From JANYIP01 sp031394045 (GTDB lineage: Bacteria > Actinomycetota > Actinomycetes > Prado026), in NCBI GenBank assembly GCA_031394045.1, contig JANMWN010000008.1, positions 1-18,501 of the forward strand: DNA of 18,501 nt. The letters are read 5' to 3'. The position numbers and the translations under genes are program-made. Positions 1 to 6,373 of this stretch are shown one piece after another. The notes beneath the pieces were generated by a model that was not told the DNA's origin, did not search any database, and saw nothing but the letters and a program-made list of their open reading frames with translations. Each line of letters starts with the position of its first letter. Positions within the stretch are counted from its first letter, which is position 1.

Positions 1-2
1 AC

Positions 3-215
3 CACTACCGCTGCCAGACACCGCACTGCGGGAACCACCCCCGGCACATCCACCACATCTGGCACTGGGCCGACGGCGGACCCACCGACCTGGACAACCT
101 GGTCGCCCTGTGCGGGCACTGCCACCGCTACATCCACTCCAACGGCAACATCTGGACCATCACCCCAGTCGCGGGCGGCTCACCCGCCTTCATCCGAACC
201 GGCCCCGCGCCCTAG
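3..215 (+). CDS. HNH endonuclease, DUF222/13E12-type, C-terminal end (5' partial)
   Basis: The frame is open from the left edge and stops with TAG at 213-215, giving about 70 residues of a C-terminal HNH nuclease domain. Visible are a first zinc knuckle of the form CxxxxC (CQTPHC), the catalytic His pair in HHIWHWADGG, the conserved DLDNLVALC strand, a second knuckle CGHC, and the closing HRYIH. This arrangement is typical of the C-terminus of actinobacterial DUF222-HNH proteins (the 13E12 repeat family), which occur in many copies per genome and are presumed DNA endonucleases. The substrate and role of individual members are not known. The N-terminal DUF222 part lies outside the window. The last 26 bp overlap the 3' end of the opposite-strand kinase-like gene. 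The family call is confident; whether the gene is intact upstream cannot be judged. Confidence 0.88.
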   Translation, partial: HYRCQTPHCGNHPRHIHHIWHWADGGPTDLDNLVALCGHCHRYIHSNGNIWTITPVAGGSPAFIRTGPAP

Positions 216-819
216 ACCTGTTGCTGGATCGGGAGTTCCACGTGCCCAACGCATCCAGGAGACGGCGGTAGGTCGCTTCGGGATCGTTGGGGGCGGTGTC
301 GACGACGACTGCCGCTGGTCGCTGTTCCAACAGGGTCAGCAGTCGGTCGTACATTGCGCCGACGCCGACGCCGACGCCGACGTCGGTCTCGGTCTCGGTC
401 TCGGTCTCGGTTCCGATCATCTGCCATGCCTCGACGTGCGTCGGCTCGGTGGCCGCGCGAGTGCGCTGCTCGAACCTGCGGACCGCCTCGTCCCGGGTAG
501 TCATCAGGACGACCTCGCAGAACGGGACCCCGGTCTCGGCCGCGACCTGCTCGAGCTGCTCGATGAACGTGGCCCGGCCGAGGTACTGCGGCACGACCAC
601 GTCATACCCGGCCCGCAGATGTACGCCCGCAGCCGCGAGAGCGATCGCCCTGGCGCGCAGGCCAGACTCCTCGGGGTTGCTCGTCCAGCGGCCCAGCTGG
701 CGACGGACGAGGTCGATGTCGAGGTTGAGGGCCAGCGGGTGGTCCTGCACGTACTGCCGGGCGATCGTCGACTTGCCCACGCCGGGTGGACCGTTCAGCA
801 GCATTAGGCGAGGCACCAT
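190..819 (-). CDS. P-loop kinase-like ATPase (AAA_33-type) with internal dipeptide repeats
   Basis: This encodes 209 aa. Walker A is GPPGVGKS at residues 10-17 after a hydrophobic first strand, followed by NLDIDLVRR at about 32-40, which resembles the substrate-binding Asp region of small-molecule and zeta-toxin-like kinases. The second half keeps a plausible lid (RRFEQRTRA, about 114-122) and a final strand AAVVVDTAP. The fold suggests ATP-dependent phosphorylation of a small molecule or nucleotide; the substrate cannot be read from sequence. Residues 137-154 are a Thr-Glu run passing directly into a Val-Gly run, coded by hexanucleotide repeats and probably an expanded linker after the lid. 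The gene converges on the HNH gene with a 26-bp overlap. ATG at 819 is used here, but GTG at 816 is a possible leaderless start. No toxin or antitoxin partner is evident. Confidence 0.8.
   Translation of the reverse strand: MVPRLMLLNGPPGVGKSTIARQYVQDHPLALNLDIDLVRRQLGRWTSNPEESGLRARAIALAAAGVHLRAGYDVVVPQYLGRATFIEQLEQVAAETGVPFCEVVLMTTRDEAVRRFEQRTRAATEPTHVEAWQMIGTETETETETDVGVGVGVGAMYDRLLTLLEQRPAAVVVDTAPNDPEATYRRLLDALGTWNSRSSNRSRARGRFG
358..411 (-). repeat. Two abutting hexanucleotide repeat tracts inside the kinase-like gene
   Basis: On the plus strand there are about four units of GCCGAC (GACGCC in another phase) followed directly by four GGTCTC units. On the coding strand these read as alternating Thr-Glu codons and then alternating Val-Gly codons, residues 137-154. 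The unit length is a multiple of three, so slippage would change linker length without a frameshift. The two tracts differ in unit but meet without a gap. Confidence 0.9.
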
Positions 820-822
820 CGC

Positions 823-828
823 AATGTA
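823..828 (-). promoter_or_regulatory. Candidate -10 element for the kinase-like gene (possibly leaderless)
   Basis: TACATT on the minus strand fits the actinobacterial -10 pattern TANNNT. Counting six bases downstream puts transcription start near GTG at 816-814, the second codon of the annotated frame, so translation may be leaderless from that GTG. I see no -35 match and no Shine-Dalgarno sequence before ATG 819. Single-motif evidence only. Confidence 0.3.
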
Positions 829-855
829 CGACGCTCGGCGCGAGATGGGCAGATG

Positions 856-1109
856 ACGCCCACCCGCCCCGCGAGGACGACTACTACAACGGTCGAGGGC
901 TCGCCACCGCAGCGCTCGGGCACCTGAAGGACCTGGCCTTCGGGGAGCTCGGCCTGCACCGCGTGGAGGCCGGGGCGCTGCCGCACAACGTCCGGTCGCA
1001 GCGGGTGCTGGAGCGCAACGGGTTCGTCCGGTTCGGGGTCGCGCCGCAGTACCTGAGCATCGCCGGCCACTGGCAGGATCACGTCATGTACCAGGTGCTG
1101 AGCACATGA
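856..1109 (+). pseudogene. GNAT acetyltransferase remnant, 5'-truncated
   Basis: From about position 888 the frame reads NGRGLATAAL, then LGLHRVEAGALPHNVRSQRV, LERNGFVRFGVA and the ending HWQDHVMYQV. This is the C-terminal half of a RimJ/RimL-type GNAT N-acetyltransferase: the acetyl-CoA pyrophosphate-binding loop (GRGLAT), the Asn-x-x-Ser helix and the LexxGF strand. The N-terminal half of the fold is missing. Upstream in the same frame there is only sequence antisense to the kinase-like gene; the one in-frame ATG (786) lies inside that gene, and residues before about 883 do not look like a GNAT. It ends in an ATGA overlap with the phosphotransferase gene, so the original operon junction survives while the 5' half has been lost. 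The exact left boundary is uncertain. It is unlikely to make an active enzyme. Confidence 0.75.
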
Positions 1110-1939
1110 CCTGGGGCAGGCCCGACGACGAGGAGATCCTGTCCGGCGGGGTGGCCAACGCCGGCCTGGTGGTACGGGTCGGCGATGAGGTACGCAGACC
1201 GGCAAACGCACGTACGCCGACGGTGCATGTGTTCCTCCGCCGGCTGCACGCCAGCGGCTTCGACGGCGTGCCGAGGCCGGTCGGCTCGCCCGCCATCGAC
1301 GCGGAGGGGCGCGAGCGGCTCGCGTTCATCCCCGGCGAGGTGCCGTTGCCGCCGTACCCGTCGTGGGTCCAGACCGATGCCGCCCTGGCCTCGGTGGCAC
1401 GGCTGCTCCGGCGCTTCCACGACGCCACCCGGCTCTGCGTCACCGGCCCGGCAGGCTCCAGGGACCTATGGAGCGACGAGCTCGCCGACCCGTGGTCCGG
1501 CCCCGGCGACGAGATCCTGGTCTGCCACAACGACGTCTGCCTCGAGAACGTAGTCTTTCGCGACGGCGAGGCGGTGGCGCTGCTCGACCTCGACTTCGCG
1601 GCACCCGGCCGCGCCACCTACGACCTCGCCCAGCTGGCGCGCATGTGCGCACCGGTCGACGACCCGTTGTCGGCGCAGCGGCTAGGGTGGCTGCCGGCCG
1701 ACGTCGCTGCCCGCCTGCGCGTCGTAGCCGATGCGTACGGTCTTCAGCAAGGTCGCGGCGAGCTGGTTCAGATCCTCGATGCGTCGATCGCCCGCGGGGG
1801 AGACTTCGTCCGGCGCCACGTCGATGCGGGGGAGCCGGGATTCGTGGCGATGTGGCTGGAGATTGGCGGCATGGCACGCTTCGACCGTCGGCGTGCCTGG
1901 TTCGCCGAGATGCGAGAGACCCTGGAGCGAGACCTGTGA
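1106..1939 (+). CDS. Phosphotransferase of the aminoglycoside phosphotransferase (APH) fold
   Basis: 277 aa. The catalytic loop is HNDVCLEN at residues 141-148 (HxDxxxxN, Asp143 as presumed base and Asn148 as metal ligand), followed by ALLDLDFA at about 158-165, the counterpart of the DFG metal-binding Asp. The N-terminal lobe contains VVRVGDEVRRPA and HVFLRRLHASGFDG, as in many uncharacterised actinobacterial phosphotransferase-family proteins. The fold transfers phosphate from ATP to a small-molecule hydroxyl; the substrate is unknown and antibiotic resistance should not be assumed. ATG at 1106 overlaps the stop of the GNAT remnant (ATGA), and the 3' end overlaps the next GNAT gene (GTGA), which points to one translationally coupled transcript. 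Confidence 0.85.
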   Translation: MTWGRPDDEEILSGGVANAGLVVRVGDEVRRPANARTPTVHVFLRRLHASGFDGVPRPVGSPAIDAEGRERLAFIPGEVPLPPYPSWVQTDAALASVARLLRRFHDATRLCVTGPAGSRDLWSDELADPWSGPGDEILVCHNDVCLENVVFRDGEAVALLDLDFAAPGRATYDLAQLARMCAPVDDPLSAQRLGWLPADVAARLRVVADAYGLQQGRGELVQILDASIARGGDFVRRHVDAGEPGFVAMWLEIGGMARFDRRRAWFAEMRETLERDL

Positions 1940-2535
1940 GCCGGAAAGCATGGCGGCTGGCGCAAGCCGCCGACGTCGAAGTGGTGATAAGGATCCTGGG
2001 TGCGGGGTTCGCGAACGACCCGGTCTGGGGGCTCTGGGGCTTCCCCGACGAGCGGGACCGGGCCGCGAAACTGGAGCTGCACTGGACCACGTTCGTGCGC
2101 GCCGGCCTGAAGTACGACGGGGTCATCATGACGCCGGGCGCCGAGGCCGTGGCCGTGTGGATCCCGCCTGGAGTGCCCGAGCTCGACCAGGACGACGAGG
2201 TCAGGCTCAGCGAGTCCACGAAGGCGCTGTACGGGTCGCGCGCCCCCTTGCTGTTCGAGGTGTACGAGCGATTCGCCGAGGCTGCCCCCAAGGAGCCGGA
2301 GCACTGGACGCTCAGCCTGCTCGCGACCCACCCGGACCATCGGGGCAGCGGCCTCGGGATGGCGCTGGTCGAGGACTTCCTGGCGACGGTCGATGCCCGG
2401 CACGAGGCGGCGTACCTGGAGTCGACGAACCCGGCGAACCTGGCGCGCTACGAGCGGGCCGGCTACCAGCGGTACGGGGCGTTCGACGTTCCCGAGGGGC
2501 CGACGATCACGACGATGTGGCGCCCGGCGCGCTGA
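1936..2535 (+). CDS. GNAT family N-acetyltransferase
   Basis: 199 aa from GTG at 1936, which overlaps the phosphotransferase stop in a GTGA junction; the frame is open far upstream but only the sequence from here is GNAT-like. The acetyl-CoA-binding motif A is LSLLATHPDHRGSGLGMALV at about 126-145 (RGSGLG pyrophosphate loop), followed by AAYLESTNPANLARYERAGY, the standard motif B with Asn and Tyr near the thiol of CoA. The N-terminal half (residues 1-100) holds FANDPVWGLWGF and AVAVWIPPG, a pattern seen in a broad bacterial GNAT subgroup. It is predicted to acetylate an amine on an unknown substrate in the cytoplasm. Its last 29 bp overlap the 3' end of the convergent membrane acyltransferase gene. 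Confidence 0.88.
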   Translation: MSRKAWRLAQAADVEVVIRILGAGFANDPVWGLWGFPDERDRAAKLELHWTTFVRAGLKYDGVIMTPGAEAVAVWIPPGVPELDQDDEVRLSESTKALYGSRAPLLFEVYERFAEAAPKEPEHWTLSLLATHPDHRGSGLGMALVEDFLATVDARHEAAYLESTNPANLARYERAGYQRYGAFDVPEGPTITTMWRPAR

Positions 2536-3907
2536 CAGGGCTCGAGTCGGGGGACGAGTCGGCGGTCAGGCCGGAAGGTTGGGCGCCGACTCCGCGTCGA
2601 AGCCGCAGCCAGGCCGCGCCGCGGCGGTACCAGCGGCCGGTCAGCGAGATGGTTGGTGCGTCGACCCAGCGGGTGAACAGCTCGGCCATCCCGAGGGACA
2701 CGACGATGGTGGCGATCGACGCCACTGCCGCGGCGGTGAGGTAGCCGACCCGGGGTGCGAGCACCAGCACCAACCACGACGCCACGCTCCCGATCACGAC
2801 CATGTGCACGAGGTAGAGGCCGAACGAGGTCCGCCCCAACCAGCGCAGCGGACGGGTCTCGAGACCCACGCGAAGCCGCGGCGACCCGAGGACTGCCAGC
2901 ACGATGCACGCGGCGCCGATGACGTGCAGCAGGACCCACATCTCGTGCGTCGGCAGGGTGGACAGCGCGAGCAGGTTGGCGTAGCCGCGGGCCATGGTCT
3001 GCCCCGGGATGGGGACGCCGCCGAGGAAGAGTCCGAGCACCAGGAGCACGACCCACCAGCCGCGACCGACGACCCTGCGAACCTCATCGCCGGCCGGGAC
3101 CGCCATCAGCTCGCAGAAGGCCATACCGAGCACGAACGCCAGCAGGTACGTGTGCGATCCGAGCACGGTGACGACGGCCAGCACCGGGTAAGCGGCCCAG
3201 CGCAGCGACCGGCGGGGGATCAGCAGCAGGGTGACGTAGACCAGGAGCGAGCCGAGCAGCTCGTTCCACATGGTCCACAGCGGCGTGTTGTAGGCCACCG
3301 GACCGTTGCTGAACGCGCTGATCGCGCCCTCGTAGACTGCGTCGAGCAGGTTGGCTGGGAACTTCCACCAGTGGGCCAGCCACATGCTCGACCCGGTGAC
3401 GCGCGCCGCCGGGATGTTGTGGAACAGCCCCAGCGTCAGCGCGGCCCACGCGATGACGCACGAGGCGACAGCGGGCAGCATCAGTCGCGGGTAGCGGCGG
3501 ACCAGGCCGGACCACAGGTGCCCACGGTCCCCGGTCTGGATGTAGCGGTAGGACAGGACGTACCCGCTCAGCACGAAGAACACGCAGACCATGAAGTTGC
3601 CCTGGAACACCACCCCGAGCAGCAGCTGGTCGTGCAGCCAGCGGTCCCAGCCGTGGTGCGAGGCCGCGATCGAGCCGAAGATGAGCGCTGGGAAGAGCGC
3701 GCAGGCCAGGTGGTGGAGGACGACGCAGAACGAGGCCAGCCCGCGCAGCCCTTCGAGCGCCGCGTCCTTGCCAGCACCGCCAGCACCGCCAGCACCGCCA
3801 GCACCGCCAGCACCGCCAGCACTGCCAGTACCGCCAGCACCGCCAGCACTGCCAGTACCGCCAGCACCGCCAGCACCGCCGGCAGCCGTGGTCGGCTCCT
3901 GGGACAT
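2507..3907 (-). CDS. Membrane acyltransferase, acyltransferase-3 family, with Gly/Ala repeat N-terminal tail
   Basis: 466 aa from ATG at 3907; a second ATG six codons upstream (3925) is possible, and neither has a clear ribosome binding site. Residues 1-46 are a low-complexity cytoplasmic tail of Gly-Gly-Ala repeats. The family domain begins at about residue 50 with ALEGLRGLASFCVVLHH, the conserved start containing the active-site His pair, then FFVLSGYVLSYRY, RRYPRLMLPA, TPLWTMWNELLGS and RTSFGLYLVHM, spread over about ten hydrophobic helices. Family members O-acylate cell-surface sugars, peptidoglycan, lipids or antibiotics in the membrane; the acceptor here is unknown. The C-terminal 40 residues are Arg- and Ser-rich. 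The gene is divergent from ruvC and convergent with the GNAT gene. The frame continues upstream antisense to ruvC, but that part is an artefact. Confidence 0.88.
   Translation of the reverse strand: MSQEPTTAAGGAGGAGGTGSAGGAGGTGSAGGAGGAGGAGGAGGAGKDAALEGLRGLASFCVVLHHLACALFPALIFGSIAASHHGWDRWLHDQLLLGVVFQGNFMVCVFFVLSGYVLSYRYIQTGDRGHLWSGLVRRYPRLMLPAVASCVIAWAALTLGLFHNIPAARVTGSSMWLAHWWKFPANLLDAVYEGAISAFSNGPVAYNTPLWTMWNELLGSLLVYVTLLLIPRRSLRWAAYPVLAVVTVLGSHTYLLAFVLGMAFCELMAVPAGDEVRRVVGRGWWVVLLVLGLFLGGVPIPGQTMARGYANLLALSTLPTHEMWVLLHVIGAACIVLAVLGSPRLRVGLETRPLRWLGRTSFGLYLVHMVVIGSVASWLVLVLAPRVGYLTAAAVASIATIVVSLGMAELFTRWVDAPTISLTGRWYRRGAAWLRLRRGVGAQPSGLTADSSPDSSPVSAPGATSS
3771..3878 (-). repeat. Twelve 9-bp tandem repeats coding a Gly/Ala tail
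   Basis: Plus-strand unit CCAGCACCG repeats twelve times in a row with only C/T variants (CCAGCACTG, CCAGTACCG). A 27-bp block made of three variant units occurs twice back to back (3816-3842 and 3843-3869), showing growth by duplication of multi-unit blocks. The array lies in the 5' end of the acyltransferase gene, residues about 10-46, and keeps frame whatever the copy number. The unit is far too short for a CRISPR repeat and there are no spacers. Confidence 0.95.
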
Positions 3908-3998
3908 GCGTTCAGCATCGCCCATCCGGTGCACGTTGAGCACCACATGCCCGGCTGGAGACGGCGCGTCGCGATCGCTGCCGCCCTCGCTCGGCGGA

Positions 3999-4004
3999 TA
4001 GCAT
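3999..4004 (+). promoter_or_regulatory. Candidate -10 element of the ruvCAB promoter
   Basis: TAGCAT fits TANNNT. Transcription start would fall near 4011, inside the palindrome at 4003-4022, giving a short leader of about 23 nt before the ruvC GTG. No convincing -35 hexamer is seen. The overlap with the LexA-type operator supports the call. The rest of the 126-bp divergent gap (3908-4033) shows nothing I can name for the acyltransferase promoter. Confidence 0.45.
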
Positions 4005-4022
4005 CCGAACACCTGTTCGGAT
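4003..4022. promoter_or_regulatory. LexA operator (SOS box) upstream of ruvCAB
   Basis: A perfect inverted repeat with arms ATCCGAAC and GTTCGGAT around the 4-bp spacer ACCT. The core CGAAC-N4-GTTCG matches the SOS box of Gram-positive and actinobacterial LexA (mycobacterial consensus TCGAAC-RNNY-GTTCGA, with one symmetric change at the outer T/A). It overlaps the predicted transcription start and ends just before the ruvC ribosome binding site, as expected for repression by steric block. LexA control of ruvCAB is established in mycobacteria; here it is inferred from the motif. Confidence 0.85.
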
Positions 4023-4023
4023 C

Positions 4024-4028
4024 GGAGG
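4024..4028 (+). promoter_or_regulatory. Ribosome binding site fixing the ruvC start
   Basis: GGAGG lies 5 nt before GTG at 4034. It identifies that GTG as the start in a frame that stays open more than 1.6 kb upstream. Confidence 0.8.
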
Positions 4029-4033
4029 TCCGC

Positions 4034-4591
4034 GTGCGCGTGCTCGGTGTCGATCCTGGGCTGACCAGGTGCGGTCTCGGCGTCGTCGAGGGCGTGCCCG
4101 GGCGTCGCCTCACGATGGTCGCCTTCGGGGTCGTTCGCACGCCCGCCGACGCCGAGCTGGGTGACCGGCTGGTGGCGATCGAGGCCGAGGTGGAACGCTG
4201 GCTCGACCTGCACCGACCGGACGCGGTGGCGGTCGAACGGGTCTTCAGCCAGCACAACGTGCGTACGGTGATGGGCACCGCCCAGGCCAGCGCCGTCGCC
4301 ATCGTCGCGGCGGCCCGCCGAGGCCTGCCGGTGGCCCTGCACACGCCGAGCGAGGTCAAGGCCGCAGTGACCGGCAGCGGGCGGGCCGGCAAGGACCAGG
4401 TGGGAGCGATGGTGACCAGGCTGCTGCGCCTGAGCCAGCCACCGACCCCTGCCGACGCCGCTGACGCACTGGCCCTCGCGATCTGTCAGGTCTGGCGCGG
4501 GGGCTCGCAGAACCGCCTCGACGCTGCCGTGGCTGCCGCTGCAGCGGCGCGGACCGCTGCCTCCCGAACATCCGCGGTCGGTCGACGATGA
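4034..4591 (+). CDS. ruvC: Holliday junction endodeoxyribonuclease RuvC
   Basis: 185 aa. RuvC resolves Holliday junctions by paired symmetric nicks after RuvAB branch migration. The four acidic catalytic residues of the RNase H-like fold are present at the usual spacing: Asp7 (VLGVDPGLTRCG), Glu68 (VAVERVF), and Asp141 and Asp144 (PADAADALALAIC). The conserved GTAQASAV segment is at about 81-88. GTG at 4034 is chosen because of the GGAGG site before it and because the protein then begins MRVLGVDPG, as in relatives. The Ala-rich last 20 residues are typical of actinobacterial members. The stop overlaps the ruvA start (ATGA). It is first gene of ruvCAB and sits behind a LexA box, so it is probably induced by DNA damage. 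Confidence 0.97.
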   Translation: MRVLGVDPGLTRCGLGVVEGVPGRRLTMVAFGVVRTPADAELGDRLVAIEAEVERWLDLHRPDAVAVERVFSQHNVRTVMGTAQASAVAIVAAARRGLPVALHTPSEVKAAVTGSGRAGKDQVGAMVTRLLRLSQPPTPADAADALALAICQVWRGGSQNRLDAAVAAAAAARTAASRTSAVGRR

Positions 4592-5208
4592 TCGCGTCGG
4601 TGAGCGGGCGGATCGCCTCCCTCGGAACAGACAGTGCTGTGGTCGAGGTCGGTGGCGTGGGGCTCAGCGTGAGCGTGGCACCCGGCACCCTTGCGACCCT
4701 GCGGCTGGGCGAGCACACCACGCTCGCGACCAGCCTGGTCGTCCGTGAGGACTCGCTCACGCTCTACGGCTTCGCGGACGACGACGAGCGGCAGGTGTTC
4801 GAGCTGGTCCAGACGGTCAGCGGGATCGGGCCCAGGCTGGCCCAGTCGATGCTCGCGGTGCACACGCCGGACGCGCTCCGCCGCGCGGTGATGACCGAGG
4901 ACCTGGTTGCCCTGATGAAGGTGTCTGGGGTCGGCCGCAAGGGTGCTCAGCGACTGGTGCTGGAGCTGAAGGACCGGCTCGGCCCGCCCCGCGACGGCCT
5001 TGCCACGTCCGGCCGTCCGCCCGTCGGTAGAGGGGCCGTGGGGGCCGACTGGCAGGCCCAGGTGCACGCCGCGCTGATCGGACTCGGCTGGACCGTACGC
5101 GACGCCGACGAGGCGATCTCCGCGGTGGCTCCGGAGGCCGCTGGCGAGTCGGCGCCTGACGTGGGTGCCCTGCTCAAGTCGGCATTGCGCAGCCTGAGTC
5201 GCGCATGA
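4588..5208 (+). CDS. ruvA: Holliday junction branch migration complex subunit RuvA
   Basis: 206 aa, normal length. RuvA binds the four-way junction as a tetramer and loads RuvB. Domain I (residues 1-62) is the OB-fold with MIASVSGRIA and the conserved VREDSLTLYGF. Domain II carries two helix-hairpin-helix motifs, SGIGPRLAQSML at about 78-89 and VSGVGRKGAQRLVLELKDRL at about 112-131. A Pro/Gly-rich linker (132-150) leads to domain III (about 155-206), the RuvB-contact helices with IGLGWTVRDADEAI. ATG overlaps the ruvC stop (ATGA), and its own stop overlaps the ruvB ATG in the same way, so the three subunits are translationally coupled. Confidence 0.97.
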   Translation: MIASVSGRIASLGTDSAVVEVGGVGLSVSVAPGTLATLRLGEHTTLATSLVVREDSLTLYGFADDDERQVFELVQTVSGIGPRLAQSMLAVHTPDALRRAVMTEDLVALMKVSGVGRKGAQRLVLELKDRLGPPRDGLATSGRPPVGRGAVGADWQAQVHAALIGLGWTVRDADEAISAVAPEAAGESAPDVGALLKSALRSLSRA

Positions 5209-6308
5209 CCGCGGATGACGGGCTCGCTGCAGCCGACGACGCGCTCACGGTCGCCGAGGCCGGGGCGCTGGAGCGGGCGGCCGAGGCGGCGCTACGCCCG
5301 AAGAACCTCGACGAGTTCGTCGGTCAGGAGCGGGTACGCGAGCAGCTCGGCCTGGTCCTGTCCGCGGCCAAGGGACGCGGCTCGGTGCCCGACCACGTCC
5401 TGCTCTCCGGTCCGCCCGGACTGGGCAAGACGACCCTGTCGATGATCATCGCCTCCGAGCTGGGGATGCCGCTGCGGATCACCAGCGGCCCGGCGATCCA
5501 GCACGCCGGCGACCTGGCGGCGGTGCTGTCCTCGCTGAGCGAGGGCGAGGTGCTGTTCCTGGACGAGATCCACCGGATGGCCCGCCCGGCCGAGGAGATG
5601 CTCTACATGGCCATGGAGGACTTCCGGGTCGACGTGGTGGTCGGCAAGGGCCCTGGCGCCACCGCGATCCCGCTGGAGATCCCGGCCTTCACGCTGGTCG
5701 GCGCCACGACGAGGGCGGGACTGCTTCCGGGGCCACTGCGCGACCGGTTCGGGTTCACCGGGCACATGGACTTCTACTCCGCCGCCGAGCTCATGCAGGT
5801 GCTTGAGCGGTCGGCCCGGCTGCTCGGCGTCCACCTCACGCCCGAGGGCGGTACCGAGATCGCCAGGCGTTCGCGGGGCACCCCCCGGATCGCCAACCGG
5901 CTGCTGCGCCGCGTACGCGACTACTCCCAGGTCAAGGCCGACGGGGTGGTCTCCCTCGAGATCGCCCAGGCTGCGCTCGCGGTCTACGAGGTCGACCAGC
6001 TGGGCCTGGACCGGCTGGACCGAGGGGTCCTGGACGCGCTGTGCCGGCGGTTCGGCGGCGGTCCGGTCGGCCTGTCCACCCTGGCGGTGGCTGTCGGTGA
6101 GGAGCGGGAGACGGTCGAGGAGGTCGCTGAGCCCTTCCTGGTACGCGCCGGGCTGCTCGCGCGTACGCCCAGGGGACGGGTCGCGACGCACGCAGGGTGG
6201 ACCCATGTGGGACTCCAGGCACCAGCGGGCAGCTTTCCGGCGCCCGCGCTGGAGCTGTTCGGCTCCGACGATCTGGAGCCGTCGAGGCTGGGCGACCCCT
6301 TCGGCTGA
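5205..6308 (+). CDS. ruvB: Holliday junction branch migration helicase RuvB
   Basis: 367 aa, slightly longer than typical. This is the AAA+ hexameric motor that drives branch migration with RuvA. Walker A GPPGLGKT is at 69-76, Walker B LFLDEIH at 117-123, sensor 1 GATTRAG at 166-172, the arginine-finger segment LRDRFG at 178-183, and sensor 2 RGTPRIANRLLRR in the next domain. The C-terminal winged helix (about 265-340) includes GGGPVGLSTLAVAVGEE and a closing RTPRGRV. The N-terminal 30 residues are acidic and Ala-rich, as in other actinobacteria. Its ATG overlaps the ruvA stop. A candidate promoter element for yajC follows the stop codon. Confidence 0.98.
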   Translation: MTADDGLAAADDALTVAEAGALERAAEAALRPKNLDEFVGQERVREQLGLVLSAAKGRGSVPDHVLLSGPPGLGKTTLSMIIASELGMPLRITSGPAIQHAGDLAAVLSSLSEGEVLFLDEIHRMARPAEEMLYMAMEDFRVDVVVGKGPGATAIPLEIPAFTLVGATTRAGLLPGPLRDRFGFTGHMDFYSAAELMQVLERSARLLGVHLTPEGGTEIARRSRGTPRIANRLLRRVRDYSQVKADGVVSLEIAQAALAVYEVDQLGLDRLDRGVLDALCRRFGGGPVGLSTLAVAVGEERETVEEVAEPFLVRAGLLARTPRGRVATHAGWTHVGLQAPAGSFPAPALELFGSDDLEPSRLGDPFG

Positions 6309-6310
6309 TC

Positions 6311-6316
6311 TAGACT
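6311..6316 (+). promoter_or_regulatory. Candidate -10 element upstream of yajC
   Basis: TAGACT, a good TANNNT match, lies in the 65-bp ruvB-yajC gap. The predicted start near 6323 leaves a leader of about 50 nt. There is no clear -35. The same hexamer recurs before rel and before the cyclophilin gene, which raises its credibility slightly. Confidence 0.4.
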
Positions 6317-6373
6317 CCTCCAGCGTCGACTGCTCAGCCCGGGTCGAGCGTCCACCCGAACTCGTGAGGGACC

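Noticed and set aside
1..819. HNH nuclease plus P-loop kinase as a defence or toxin-antitoxin module
   Set aside because: The genes are convergent rather than co-transcribed, DUF222-HNH genes are dispersed repeats in these genomes, and no antitoxin-like gene is present.
786..855. ATG 786 as start of a 107-aa GNAT protein
   Set aside because: The first 30 or so codons are antisense to the kinase-like gene and not GNAT-like; there is no ribosome binding site.
1106..1939. Aminoglycoside resistance gene
   Set aside because: Only the general phosphotransferase fold motifs are visible; there is no specific similarity that I recognise to known resistance enzymes.
3771..3878. Possible CRISPR array
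   Set aside because: Nine-base units without spacers, inside a coding frame; no cas genes nearby.
2393..4033. Long plus-strand frame running into ruvC
   Set aside because: Antisense to the membrane acyltransferase, which has clear family motifs; only the part from GTG 4034 is RuvC.
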